Positions 8,039-16,836 of a stretch of DNA of 25,076 nucleotides are shown piece after piece. The DNA is from CAYFJO01 sp964343305. Its GTDB lineage: Bacteria; Planctomycetota; Planctomycetia; Pirellulales; Pirellulaceae. The stretch is taken from NCBI GenBank assembly GCA_964343305.1, contig CAYFJO010000130.1, positions 1 to 25,076 on the forward strand. The letters run 5' to 3'. Position numbers and translations under genes: made by a program. Each line of letters starts with the position of its first letter. Position 1 is the stretch's first letter. The notes under the pieces are model-generated. The model saw only the letters and a list, made by a program, of their open reading frames with translations. It searched no databases and was not told the origin of the DNA.

Positions 8039-10699
8039 ATGAGTCATCCTTCGGGAAATCGACAGACATGGTGTGGAATTCTCGCACTCGGCATTTGCCT
8101 GGTCCCTTCGGCAGCGAGCGTTGAGGCCGGTGATCGGTCTGCGGAGAATGCCCAAGTTTTGGTGGAAAACGAATGGAGTCTGCAGCGCGGCACGGTTGCA
8201 TGGACCACGACTATCCAAGACGAGTTGATTCGCATCGCACGGATTCTGCGGCGTCAGGCCCCCGGCCTGCAACCGCAAGCCTTGCAGGCGCACCAGGAAC
8301 GTCTGGCAGCATTGGAGGTGAAAGCCGCCCAAGAACCTCCGGTCCACAGTCAGTCGCTCTATCTCGCCATTCGTCGTTTCAAGCGGCAGCTCTTGCTGAA
8401 CGATCCGCAGATTGATTTTCAACGGTTTGTCTGCATCGACATCGGCTATTCCTCCAATCAACACCAGACGTTGCACCGCAATGCCGCGTTTGCCGCGAGC
8501 GGCGGGCGCCTGCTGGTTGTGAACGGGCTGGGACCGGACGCCAAAGCTCAAACGTTGGCCCCGCAGAGTGGCAATGCAGCGGCATTCTGGCGACCGGACG
8601 TTTCCTACGATGGCACGAAAGTCCTGTTCTGTATGAAACCAACTCCGGAAGCGACCTTCCATTTATACGAGGCGAGCATAGACGACCGCCGGTCGCGACA
8701 GATTACGCACGGAGCCTATGACGATCTTGATCCGGTCTATGCGCCCGATGGAAACATCGTATTCACGACCACCCGCTGCAACCAGTTTCTGCCCTGCGGC
8801 GGTTCAGCCTACCGCATGCACATCCTGGCTCGTTGTGATGCCGAAGGGAAAAATCTGTACTTCCTCAGCGCCAATCACGAGACCGATTATCTGCCCGTGT
8901 TTCTTCCTGATGGCCGCTTGCTGTTCACTCGTTGGGAATACTACGACAAGTCGGTCTCTCGCGTACATGCTCTGTGGACCTGCAATCCAGACGGAACCGG
9001 CATCAACGTGATGTGGGGCAACCAGAGCCGCTGGCCGGACATTCTCTGGAATGCTCGCCCAATTCCGAACACGCAGGACATCCTGTTCTGCTCGGGCGGA
9101 CATCACACCGCGTTTTCCGGCTCGCTGGGGATCGTTCGACCGAACAAAGGCACGAACTATCCCAATGGGCTCTACACGTTGACGCCTGACGTGCCGTGGG
9201 CCGAAGTCGGCCGCGGGCCGGAAGATCACGTGTACAACCCGGATTTCCATCCGCCAACATGTTACGTGGGTTATCAGACACCATTTCCCATCAGCGAGGA
9301 TCTGATCCTGGTCTCCGCCCGAACAGGACTTTCGACCGACTTTCGCAAAGAAACGGATCGACGTTGGCACCACTTGTACTTGATGGACTACGACGGGAAC
9401 ATGGAGCTGCTTTACGGGGGAGCAACCAACATTCTGCATGCCCAACCGATTCGGAAGCGGGATAAACCGCCGCTGATCGCTTCCTCTGTAAAGTGGCCGG
9501 GCAGAATGACTCGGGCGGACCAGCAAGCGGAGCCAGGGATCTTATTCAGTTCGGACGTCTACGAGGGCACAACGATCCCTCGTGGCTCCGTCAAAGCCTT
9601 GCGGGTCTTCGATGCCGAGTGCCGGACTTTCAGCAACTGCAAGAACTTGGGGTACACTCCCCAACTTGGGGCCGTCTATCGCCAAGAGGGCGCCTTTGCC
9701 CTAAAGAACGGCGAAGGCGGGATCGACATCGTCGGCGAGACGCCCGTTTCGTTTGTCTACGCCGACGCGCCGAAACGAATTCTGGGAACAGTGCCGGTGG
9801 CCGAAGATGGTAGCGTCTGTTTCAAAGTCCCGCCGCTACGGGCCTTGTACTTTCAATTGTTGGATGAGCGCGGACGCTGCCTGCACACGATGCGTTCCAT
9901 GGTGCACGTGATGCCTGGCGAGCGGCGAGGTTGTGTCGGCTGCCACGAGACGCACTCGGTCGCGCCGGCGCCGGGGACCTCCCTTGCTCTGAAGAGTCCG
10001 CCGCGTGATCTGCAACCGCCACCGTGGGGCGATGCAACCGTCAGTTTTCCGAGGTTCGTTCAGCCGGTCCTGGACAAGCACTGCACGGCGTGCCACGGCG
10101 GCAAAGAAGCAGACGCTGAGCCGAATCTGACGCATCGCGCGAAAGCTCCACTCGATTTCAGTTGGCCCTACGTGAAGTTGCTGTTTGGCGACAATCCCAA
10201 GACCCCGCAGGACCTGCCAAAGACCTCCATCGCCGGCCCCATCTTCACGGCCACTACCTACGAGAACCCCGCGGTGAAATACCCAACTCGCGAAACCGTC
10301 GTGCCTCCCATGACCGCGATGAGCTATCGCAGTCGACTGATCGAGATGTCCACTACCGGAAAGCATCACGGGGTCAAAGTCTCTGCTGAAGAAGAAGCGC
10401 AGCTAGTCGCTTGGGTCGATGCACTCTGCCCGTACAACGGGCTGGAGGAACTGCTCGCACGACCGGACCCTGATCCGGCATTGAATGCCCGATTTTCCTA
10501 TCCGGCCCGGATGCGCACGGCGCCGGTGGTGCACAAAGCGTTTTGCCAGGATGGATTCGATACCCAGGACGCCCGTTTGCCCAAAGACGAAAACGGTCAC
10601 GCCGTGCCGTCCATGTCCCTCGTCGATGGCAGACGCATTTATCGTATCCCGAAAGTCGCTCCGTCCATGCCAAAGGACGGAAGTGAGGTGGAGAAATGA
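8039..10699 (+). CDS. Secreted PD40 beta-propeller protein with two c-type heme motifs (hydrazine-synthase-alpha-like layout)
   Basis: An 886-aa exported protein; role probably periplasmic electron transfer or oxidative chemistry on a carbohydrate, but the reaction is unknown. The start at 8039 is chosen because AAGGAG (8025-8030) sits 8 nt upstream and the product then begins with a signal peptide (ILALGICLVPSAASVEA). Residues about 175-520 hold PD40/TolB-type blades (PDVSYDGTKVLFCMK, DPVYAPDGNIVFTTTR, LPVFLPDGRLLFTRWE). The C-terminal third has two heme-attachment sites, C632-V-G-C-H636 and C682-T-A-C-H686, the second followed by GGKEADAEPNLT. This architecture resembles proteins annotated by similarity to the hydrazine synthase alpha subunit; that does not imply hydrazine metabolism. 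It lies 4 nt after the esterase fragment and is convergent with the minus-strand gene ending at 10934. Confidence 0.8.
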   Translation: MSHPSGNRQTWCGILALGICLVPSAASVEAGDRSAENAQVLVENEWSLQRGTVAWTTTIQDELIRIARILRRQAPGLQPQALQAHQERLAALEVKAAQEPPVHSQSLYLAIRRFKRQLLLNDPQIDFQRFVCIDIGYSSNQHQTLHRNAAFAASGGRLLVVNGLGPDAKAQTLAPQSGNAAAFWRPDVSYDGTKVLFCMKPTPEATFHLYEASIDDRRSRQITHGAYDDLDPVYAPDGNIVFTTTRCNQFLPCGGSAYRMHILARCDAEGKNLYFLSANHETDYLPVFLPDGRLLFTRWEYYDKSVSRVHALWTCNPDGTGINVMWGNQSRWPDILWNARPIPNTQDILFCSGGHHTAFSGSLGIVRPNKGTNYPNGLYTLTPDVPWAEVGRGPEDHVYNPDFHPPTCYVGYQTPFPISEDLILVSARTGLSTDFRKETDRRWHHLYLMDYDGNMELLYGGATNILHAQPIRKRDKPPLIASSVKWPGRMTRADQQAEPGILFSSDVYEGTTIPRGSVKALRVFDAECRTFSNCKNLGYTPQLGAVYRQEGAFALKNGEGGIDIVGETPVSFVYADAPKRILGTVPVAEDGSVCFKVPPLRALYFQLLDERGRCLHTMRSMVHVMPGERRGCVGCHETHSVAPAPGTSLALKSPPRDLQPPPWGDATVSFPRFVQPVLDKHCTACHGGKEADAEPNLTHRAKAPLDFSWPYVKLLFGDNPKTPQDLPKTSIAGPIFTATTYENPAVKYPTRETVVPPMTAMSYRSRLIEMSTTGKHHGVKVSAEEEAQLVAWVDALCPYNGLEELLARPDPDPALNARFSYPARMRTAPVVHKAFCQDGFDTQDARLPKDENGHAVPSMSLVDGRRIYRIPKVAPSMPKDGSEVEK

Positions 10700-10812
10700 G
10701 TTAGTCCGGTATCGCCCACATGGCGGAGCGGATATCTCTCGCGCCATCCTCTCGATTGTCGCTGCCGCCACGGATCGCTAGCCGTCAGATGTCGCCCCCC
10801 CGACGTTTCAAC

Positions 10813-10838
10813 GAGCCCTTGGCCGAAGTCGAGGGCTC
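10813..10838. terminator. Possible hairpin terminator between convergent genes
   Basis: GAGCCCT (10813-10819) and AGGGCTC (10832-10838) form a perfect 7-bp, GC-rich stem with a 12-nt loop, in the 234-nt gap between two converging genes. There is no T-run on either strand, so intrinsic termination is uncertain; it may just be a small inverted repeat. Nothing else was recognised in 10700-10933. Confidence 0.3.
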
Positions 10839-10933
10839 TCTAGTCTCGCCGGCAGTTGGTCGTTGCCCGACATCCCAATCGAGGGCAGACAATTCACCCA
10901 TGGCAACCGGCGTTTCTCTCTCGGGACTCGCCG

Positions 10934-12649
10934 TCAGCGTAGCGTGATGACGCCCCATTCCTTGAGGACGGGGATCTGGATTTCCGCAAATCGAGTCGTC
11001 GAACGGACTGACAACTTGGCGGGCTTCCGCTCCGGTGTGTGGAGTTCTGCAGCAGTGATGGGGCCGGTAAATTCCTTGCTGAGAGTGACGGTGAAGTCCG
11101 TGTGGGTTGTGCCCAAGCCCATGTTGACCAGGTGCAACAGTCGTTCGGAGCCCCGCTTGCGTGGCACGACGTTGATGTTTGCGTTGCCGGCCGACACGTC
11201 GATGGGTCGGTCGATCTGGTTCCAGAGCTTCTCCAACGAGACCAACTGGATCACCGGCTGCTTGATGGAACGGACACGTCGTTTCTGCTGCGGTTCGACG
11301 TATTGCATGTCGGCGGTGGTGACGAACGCGTCGAGTCCCTGCAGATCGAAGTCCGGCCGCCACCAGTCCGATCCGGCGACGCAGAGACGGAAAGGAACGT
11401 TGTTTTCGACGAGCGTCTTGACGGCGCCCCCGCTGACCTGAGTTCCATGCCGGTGTCCCAAGTGGCTGTAGATTAACCCAACGTTGGCCCAGGTCTCGTA
11501 GCCGTCAAGCAGTCTGCGGTTCTTGCGGATGAACGTGTAGAGGTCTTCGACGTCGGGACTGACCCGCTTCCATTTCCCATCCCGCCGGATACCCTGCTCG
11601 TGAGGCACTACCCAGACTGCACCGTAAGCGTACGCCTGACAGAGCCGGAGGCGACCTAAAGGCTCGTTCTCCCAATCGCCCTCCGGTCCTTCGGTGATGA
11701 GATTCCGTCGGCCGGCGGCGTCGGTCAGTTTGTAGAGCAGCGGGATCTTGGCGTTACTGCTGCGGTTGATGGCCTCCCCCACACGGTCGAAATCGACGTG
11801 CGTGCCCAGCGGGGCGCTGTGGCCGTGGAAATCATGAGACGTTAGGAACTTGCGGTCATTCCTGATTTCATCGTAGCACTCCCGCAGCGCCCGGTGCTGG
11901 TAGGTCCGGTAGTGCCGATAGAAAGGCATTTTGCTTGCCTCTGTCCGCCAGGCCTCCCTTTTGATCTTGTCCGTCGTGTCGAAGCCGTTCTCCCGCAGAT
12001 GTCTTCCGTAACTCCACTCGGGCGGTTTCTTGAGGAACGCGGCGAAGCCAGCCTCGCAGTGTCGGCAGAAACAGCCGCCCAACTTGAGCGAGTCGTGGCT
12101 TGCCGTCTGCAGGTCGGCGGAAATCCAGTCGCAGCCGGCTTCGGAGCAAATCTCAACCATCTTTTTCATCGACTTGCGGATGAACGGCGAATTCGAGCAA
12201 AGAAAGATGTTGCCGTTCGGCCGGGTGATGGGGTTTCCCTCAATCGTGAGGGCGGTGTGTTCGTCGAGATCCACGCCCTCGTGGCGAGCATACTCCTCAA
12301 AGATATGAATCCGATAATCAAGCGGAACGCGCCCGATCGCGATCCGCGCGTTCCCGTTAGCCTCGGCCACCATCTCGCGATATTCGGCAATTTTCTTCCG
12401 GTCCACGATACTGGGCGGCACCAGACTGGTCACACCATCGGCCTGAAACTTGTCCGCCCCCTCGGCACTCCAGTTCTTTAGGAAAATGGCCGACCGCTTC
12501 ACGGTTTCGCCAGCACTGCCTGAAATCGACAACAGCAGAGTGGTGCAAACGAAGATCAGGCCCGTACGCAGGCCGACGGTCCCCATGGCTCCTGCGAAGC
12601 TTGCGGGCGATCTCGGACGCACATTCACGATTTCTGCTCCTCTGCTCAT
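10934..12649 (-). CDS. Secreted putative glycoside hydrolase-like (TIM-barrel type) protein
   Basis: A 571-aa exported protein of a type common in planctomycetes; I do not recognise a numbered GH family with certainty. The signal region is GLRTGLIFVCTTLLLSISGSAG. After it come barrel-like segments: VPLDYRIHIFEEYARHEGVD, PFIRKSMKKMVEICSEAGCDWISADLQ, then GGCFCRHCEAGFAAFL, a CxC/CxxC pattern frequent in GH42-like and other putative glycosidases. Then come TSHDFHGHSAPLGTHVDFDRVGE, ITEGPEGDWENEPLGRLRLCQAYAYGAVWVVPHE, and a C-terminal beta domain (LLHLVNMGLG, about 505 onward). The start is not certain: ATG 12649 lacks a ribosome site, while GTG 12628 has AGGAG eight bases upstream. It is 278 nt downstream of the ThuA/cytochrome gene on the same strand, separated by an opposite-strand remnant, so it probably has its own promoter. 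Confidence 0.6.
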   Translation of the reverse strand: MSRGAEIVNVRPRSPASFAGAMGTVGLRTGLIFVCTTLLLSISGSAGETVKRSAIFLKNWSAEGADKFQADGVTSLVPPSIVDRKKIAEYREMVAEANGNARIAIGRVPLDYRIHIFEEYARHEGVDLDEHTALTIEGNPITRPNGNIFLCSNSPFIRKSMKKMVEICSEAGCDWISADLQTASHDSLKLGGCFCRHCEAGFAAFLKKPPEWSYGRHLRENGFDTTDKIKREAWRTEASKMPFYRHYRTYQHRALRECYDEIRNDRKFLTSHDFHGHSAPLGTHVDFDRVGEAINRSSNAKIPLLYKLTDAAGRRNLITEGPEGDWENEPLGRLRLCQAYAYGAVWVVPHEQGIRRDGKWKRVSPDVEDLYTFIRKNRRLLDGYETWANVGLIYSHLGHRHGTQVSGGAVKTLVENNVPFRLCVAGSDWWRPDFDLQGLDAFVTTADMQYVEPQQKRRVRSIKQPVIQLVSLEKLWNQIDRPIDVSAGNANINVVPRKRGSERLLHLVNMGLGTTHTDFTVTLSKEFTGPITAAELHTPERKPAKLSVRSTTRFAEIQIPVLKEWGVITLR

Positions 12650-12712
12650 TTGGCAAACTCGGCGGGGTTGTCCGGTCTGACCAGTCTAGTTAGCAGTAAT
12701 GCGAGGTGTCAA

Positions 12713-12931
12713 ATGGTGACGGAACCGAGATATGCGCGTGCATTTCATTTGACTCCGCTGGTGCTTGTCTGTTTTGTGATCGTTGCTGCGTTTGCAGCAC
12801 ACGCTGGCGCAGTATCGCGACAGGGATTGGTGGTTGTGACCGACAAACCTGATGCCATGCCGAAAAACGCGCGCGAGATTGCGGTCGTTGGCGCTGATTT
12901 CGAGACCGAGACGGGACAAATCGTGCCTTAA
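12713..12931 (+). pseudogene. Truncated secreted-protein gene (signal peptide plus about 40 residues)
   Basis: ATG 12713 is preceded by GAGG (12703-12706) six bases upstream. It encodes 72 residues: a positively charged start, a strong hydrophobic core (LTPLVLVCFVIVAAFAAHAGA) and a short mature part (GLVVVTDKPDAMPKNAREIAVVGADFE). It stops at TAA 12929-12931, which overlaps the stop codon of the convergent minus-strand gene (TTA at 12928-12930). A good ribosome site and export signal with almost no mature domain suggest a gene cut off by rearrangement at that border; a genuine small secreted protein is the alternative. I recognise no family. It fills most of the gap between two minus-strand genes. 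Confidence 0.5.
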
Positions 12932-15900
12932 CGATTTCGGACTTCGATGATGTACCGCATCAAGTCGTCGAACTGGCGGCGGTCTTTCAGTTGTTTCATC
13001 AATCCAACCGGCATCAACGACGTTTGCGAATCGAAGACTTCGTCAACGTTGTCCTGAGTAATCCGAATCAATTGAGAGTCGGCCGGGTTTCGCAAGACGA
13101 TTTCTTCGTCGTTTTCCGACACGCGCAGTCCACTGATCTGTCTTCCTTCGTTGGTAATGACAACGACTTGCGCAAACGTCTTGTCGATGGTTTTCGATGG
13201 TCGAAGCACTGCGTCGACAAGCTGCTCGCCAGTCAGCTTGGTTTTCAACTCCACAAGATTCGGACCAAGCCGCACGGCTCCTGGCGGCGGATCGTGGCAG
13301 GAGAAACAGGCAACCGTTGAATTGTAAAAAAGCTGTTTGCCGCGAGCGGCATCGCCGCGTTCGGTCGCGATCCGGGCAAGCTCGGCTGACAAAGCCTCTA
13401 GCAATTCCTTTTCCAGCGCCTTGTTGGAAAAACCACCCGAATCGAGTCCGAGTTCTTCGAGCGTGAACGGGTTCTTGCGATCCTTGGTCTCGTCAAGGAC
13501 GCGTTTCACCAGTTCGACTTCGACGGGCATTTTCCCGTTGCCCCAGGCGTAACGGACGTAGTTGGCAACCTGTGCGATTCGATTCGGATCAGTGTGTCCA
13601 AGCGCCTCGATCTTGGGCATCACGCCTGCGCCATAGGTTTGTCCGTTCACCGGTCCGGCCAATCCATGCAGCAAGATGCGGAACATGTTCGCGGGGTTGC
13701 CCGTGACACGGTGCGAGCCGGCCAATGGCGGGGCAAGCAACAAATCGTGGCCCGGCAGCTTCTGGCCTTGGCCGTTGGGACCGTGGCATCGGCTACACGC
13801 TTGAAAGTAAATGCCTTCACCGCCAGCCAACCATTTCTGTTTTGCTGTCCAATCGTTTGGGAATTGCGTTCTTTTGTAGTCCCAGGTCGCAAGGCCCGCC
13901 GTCCAGCGAGCGATTAATTGGGATCGAGTTTCGTCTTCTCTTACTCCCGCGAACGCCGTTCCGTCCCGAACCGACTTGATGAGGTCCGTTTCGCGTCCCC
14001 AAAGCGACGCCATCGCCGCCGGAAAGATGCCGTCGTGAGCAATGTTCTTACGAACCGCCTGCTCAATCAACTTGGTTGCGCGGTCGGAACGGGACCAACC
14101 CAGCGACATCACTAGTTGTTTGACCACTTCCGGATCGCGGTCATCAACTCGCTCGGCCAACGCGTCATAAAACGCCACGTCTTCTTGCTGGATGAACTGA
14201 TCGCCGATTTCTATCGCCGCGGATCTAACAAGTTGATCGCGATCGTTGAGTGCGGTTATCAACAGGTCCCGTTTTGTCGCATTCAAACCATCCAGCGTCC
14301 ATAAGGCGTGCAAGCGAACCAACGGGAATTCGGAATTGAACCGAACCAAACCTTCCAATGTCGCAATTAACGTTTTCCGAACGGCCGGATCAATGGCTTG
14401 TGAATTGCCCCGCAGGACAATCAGCTTCTGCGCGGTGTCGCGGACCCAACCGTTGTTGTTCTGGAAATGCCTCAGCAAAGCCATCACGGGCTCGTCCAAC
14501 ATTTTCGGCACCGCGCTCGGCTGGTGATCTTTATGTCGGATTTGCCAAATACGTCCGTGTTGAATGTGCTTGTTGAAGCCTTTCTCACTGGCGTACTTTT
14601 GGCTCTGTTCGTTGAACCACCCCGCGTCCTGGATGATGCCGCGATGCATGTCAATCACATACAAACAACCGTCTGGCCCAGTGTGGGTGTTGACTGGGCG
14701 GAAGGTGAATTCCGGCGATAAGAGGAACTCCTCATCGCCGTACGCACTGGTCAAAGTGATCTTCCCATTGATGTTGCTCACCTTTGCTCGGCGAACGACA
14801 TGAATCGTTGGGTCGACGAAAAACAGGTCGCCATAAACGTCGTGTGGCAACGCCGTCCCGCGAAAGATTTCCTGGCCGCACAACGACGTAAACTTCGGGC
14901 GAGGGTTGGCCGAGATGCCCTTGTCGCCAACTGTGCAAAGATTCTTCGCACTTAGAAAATCACGGTCGTAAGGAAAACCGATCGACGGCACGAATCGTGG
15001 ATCCGCGCCGGTTGCTCGCTGCACATGTCGCCAGTACTTTTTGGGAACCTGCGCGACGACGGGTTGTTCGTTGCTGGAATAATAGATGCGGCCCGCGTCA
15101 TCGTGCGTCAGGCCCCATTGCGACCAATGCCCCATCGCTGATTCGCGGCGCCAGGTGCCGTCGGTGAATCGGTAACGCTCGTTGTTGTAGCTGATGTAAA
15201 TCCAGTTATCGAGGTTCCAGATCAAGCCCGAGTTTTGATGTTCCACTGACCGCTTGCGACCTTCATCGACACGACCTTTAAACAGCAACTCTTTTTTGTC
15301 GGCAACGCCGTCACCGTTTGTGTCCGAATAAGCGACCACGCTGGAATCGTCGGTTTCCACGACCGCGATTCGATTGTCCAGCGGCAGGATCATGCGCGGC
15401 AGGTTCAAGTTGTCGACAAAGATCGTCGACTTGTCCATCCGACCGTCGCCGTCGAGATCGACCAGTCGTTTCACGCGGCCGTTGTTGAGCGTTTTCGTGC
15501 CCGTGCCCACTTCGTCCTGCATATAGCTGCGCATTTCAGCGACGTACATGGCTCCGTTGGCATCCCAAACGGCCAGGACAGGCTCTTGAATCAGGGGCTC
15601 GCTGGCGACCAATTCGGCGACGAAACCATCCGCCAACTCGAACGACTCCAATTGCTCGGCCGGTGTCAAAACCGAGAAGCGATTCTCGTCAAGGCGTTTT
15701 TTCCAATTGGTATTGTCGTCCTGCGGCTCACGAACAGGCTTTCCCGCAACCGTCCAGTCGACTGTGTGCGGCGGTTTGATCGAGGTCGCGCCGTCCTTAG
15801 GAAATGACGCGGGCACATCGAGCGTCACCTTGCCCGTCGCAGTAAATTCACAGCTTCGCGCGACGATCGTTTGAAAGCCGACACAATAAAGACTGTCCCA

Positions 15901-16797
15901 ATCCGTTTGCCGTGGCCAGAAGTGCCCCATCGTCGTGACGACAACGCGGCCTTGGCCATAGTTGACCGCAACGGTGATTGGTTCATGGTGCCCCGTCCCG
16001 CGTTGCTTCGGTTCGGAGTACGCACTAGACAGCACGGTCATTTTCTGAGCCGGTCCGCGCAGGTTGTGATACAGCTCATCGCGCCCATGCCGCCAGGCCA
16101 ACGGGATGCTGCGCATGATAGGATGGTCCGGCTGGCGGACTTGAATTACGAAAGGGTGCCTGGACCCGTGACCGGAATTCTCACCGACGCAACAGAGATA
16201 CGACTCGCCCGTATCCGGATTAATCTTCGTGCACGCGCCGTCCTTGGTCCCTCGGTTTCCGTTGTAGCCCAGCCCAATCATCTGATTGAACTCGTGCCAG
16301 TCACGGAACCCATTGTTTGACGCGTGAATCAAAACCAATCCGCCACCGCCTCGCACATACTCAACAAACGACGTCCGCATTGCCTCGGACCAGTTCGGCC
16401 CGTTGTAATTGAGCAAGACCGCATCGAATTTTGAGATTTCCGGCAGCCAATTCTCCCGCTGCTCGCCCAGTTCCGCTTCCAACACCTTTCTATTGGGCAA
16501 GTGAACATTCGTCACAAAGTCCTGATACGCTTTCAACGTCGCATCGTCCGGACTGCTTGGCTCGCGAATCCCTTTGTACATCCGCGACTGCGGGGCGGTA
16601 GCAACATCCACAGAGAACAACCCCGTCGCATTCAGCGTCGCCCGCAGCGCATCGGTCGTAATCCGCCAATCATGATTGTTCGCGCCGTCAACAATCAGAA
16701 CCTTGATTGACTCTTTGCCAAAGGAAGTAGATGGAAGAAACGCAATGCATGAAGTCAGAAACAGCCAGGCGGTTGGCTTCCAATTCGGATAAAACAT
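12928..16797 (-). CDS. ThuA + PVC-type dehydrogenase propeller + HEAT-like + two c-type cytochrome domains
   Basis: A 1289-aa exported multidomain protein, probably an extracytoplasmic sugar oxidoreductase that passes electrons to its own hemes. It has a signal peptide (WLFLTSCIAFLPSTSFG). A ThuA-like domain spans about 30-335 (KVLIVDGANNHDW; FVEYVRGGGGLVLIHASNN; GQGRVVVTTMGHFW). A Pirellula-type 'membrane-bound dehydrogenase' beta-propeller spans about 375-760 (YVAEMRSYMQD; VKRLVDLDGDGRMDKSTIF; DTNGDGVADKKEL; FRPVNTHTGPDGCLYVIDMHRG). Alpha-helical HEAT-like repeats run about 770-960. A class I cytochrome domain follows (C1001-S-R-C-H1005, GPNGQG), then the Planctomycete/Verrucomicrobia heme domain (C1164-F-S-C-H1168, DPPPGAVRLGPNL). 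It is 39 nt downstream of the sulfatase and likely in one operon with it and the DUF4838 gene. Substrate unknown; architecture certain. Confidence 0.9.
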   Translation of the reverse strand: MFYPNWKPTAWLFLTSCIAFLPSTSFGKESIKVLIVDGANNHDWRITTDALRATLNATGLFSVDVATAPQSRMYKGIREPSSPDDATLKAYQDFVTNVHLPNRKVLEAELGEQRENWLPEISKFDAVLLNYNGPNWSEAMRTSFVEYVRGGGGLVLIHASNNGFRDWHEFNQMIGLGYNGNRGTKDGACTKINPDTGESYLCCVGENSGHGSRHPFVIQVRQPDHPIMRSIPLAWRHGRDELYHNLRGPAQKMTVLSSAYSEPKQRGTGHHEPITVAVNYGQGRVVVTTMGHFWPRQTDWDSLYCVGFQTIVARSCEFTATGKVTLDVPASFPKDGATSIKPPHTVDWTVAGKPVREPQDDNTNWKKRLDENRFSVLTPAEQLESFELADGFVAELVASEPLIQEPVLAVWDANGAMYVAEMRSYMQDEVGTGTKTLNNGRVKRLVDLDGDGRMDKSTIFVDNLNLPRMILPLDNRIAVVETDDSSVVAYSDTNGDGVADKKELLFKGRVDEGRKRSVEHQNSGLIWNLDNWIYISYNNERYRFTDGTWRRESAMGHWSQWGLTHDDAGRIYYSSNEQPVVAQVPKKYWRHVQRATGADPRFVPSIGFPYDRDFLSAKNLCTVGDKGISANPRPKFTSLCGQEIFRGTALPHDVYGDLFFVDPTIHVVRRAKVSNINGKITLTSAYGDEEFLLSPEFTFRPVNTHTGPDGCLYVIDMHRGIIQDAGWFNEQSQKYASEKGFNKHIQHGRIWQIRHKDHQPSAVPKMLDEPVMALLRHFQNNNGWVRDTAQKLIVLRGNSQAIDPAVRKTLIATLEGLVRFNSEFPLVRLHALWTLDGLNATKRDLLITALNDRDQLVRSAAIEIGDQFIQQEDVAFYDALAERVDDRDPEVVKQLVMSLGWSRSDRATKLIEQAVRKNIAHDGIFPAAMASLWGRETDLIKSVRDGTAFAGVREDETRSQLIARWTAGLATWDYKRTQFPNDWTAKQKWLAGGEGIYFQACSRCHGPNGQGQKLPGHDLLLAPPLAGSHRVTGNPANMFRILLHGLAGPVNGQTYGAGVMPKIEALGHTDPNRIAQVANYVRYAWGNGKMPVEVELVKRVLDETKDRKNPFTLEELGLDSGGFSNKALEKELLEALSAELARIATERGDAARGKQLFYNSTVACFSCHDPPPGAVRLGPNLVELKTKLTGEQLVDAVLRPSKTIDKTFAQVVVITNEGRQISGLRVSENDEEIVLRNPADSQLIRITQDNVDEVFDSQTSLMPVGLMKQLKDRRQFDDLMRYIIEVRNR

Positions 16798-16836
16798 ATT
16801 TGGTATTCAAAAGGTTACACGAATTCGAATCAGGGA

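Noticed and set aside
8804..9526. A 240-codon antisense frame
   Set aside because: It is antisense to the PD40 propeller region with no recognisable motif or start context.
9932..10096. Hydrazine metabolism inferred from the HzsA-like layout
   Set aside because: Only overall architecture is similar; no hydrazine synthase beta/gamma subunit or anammox gene is nearby, so the role is left open.
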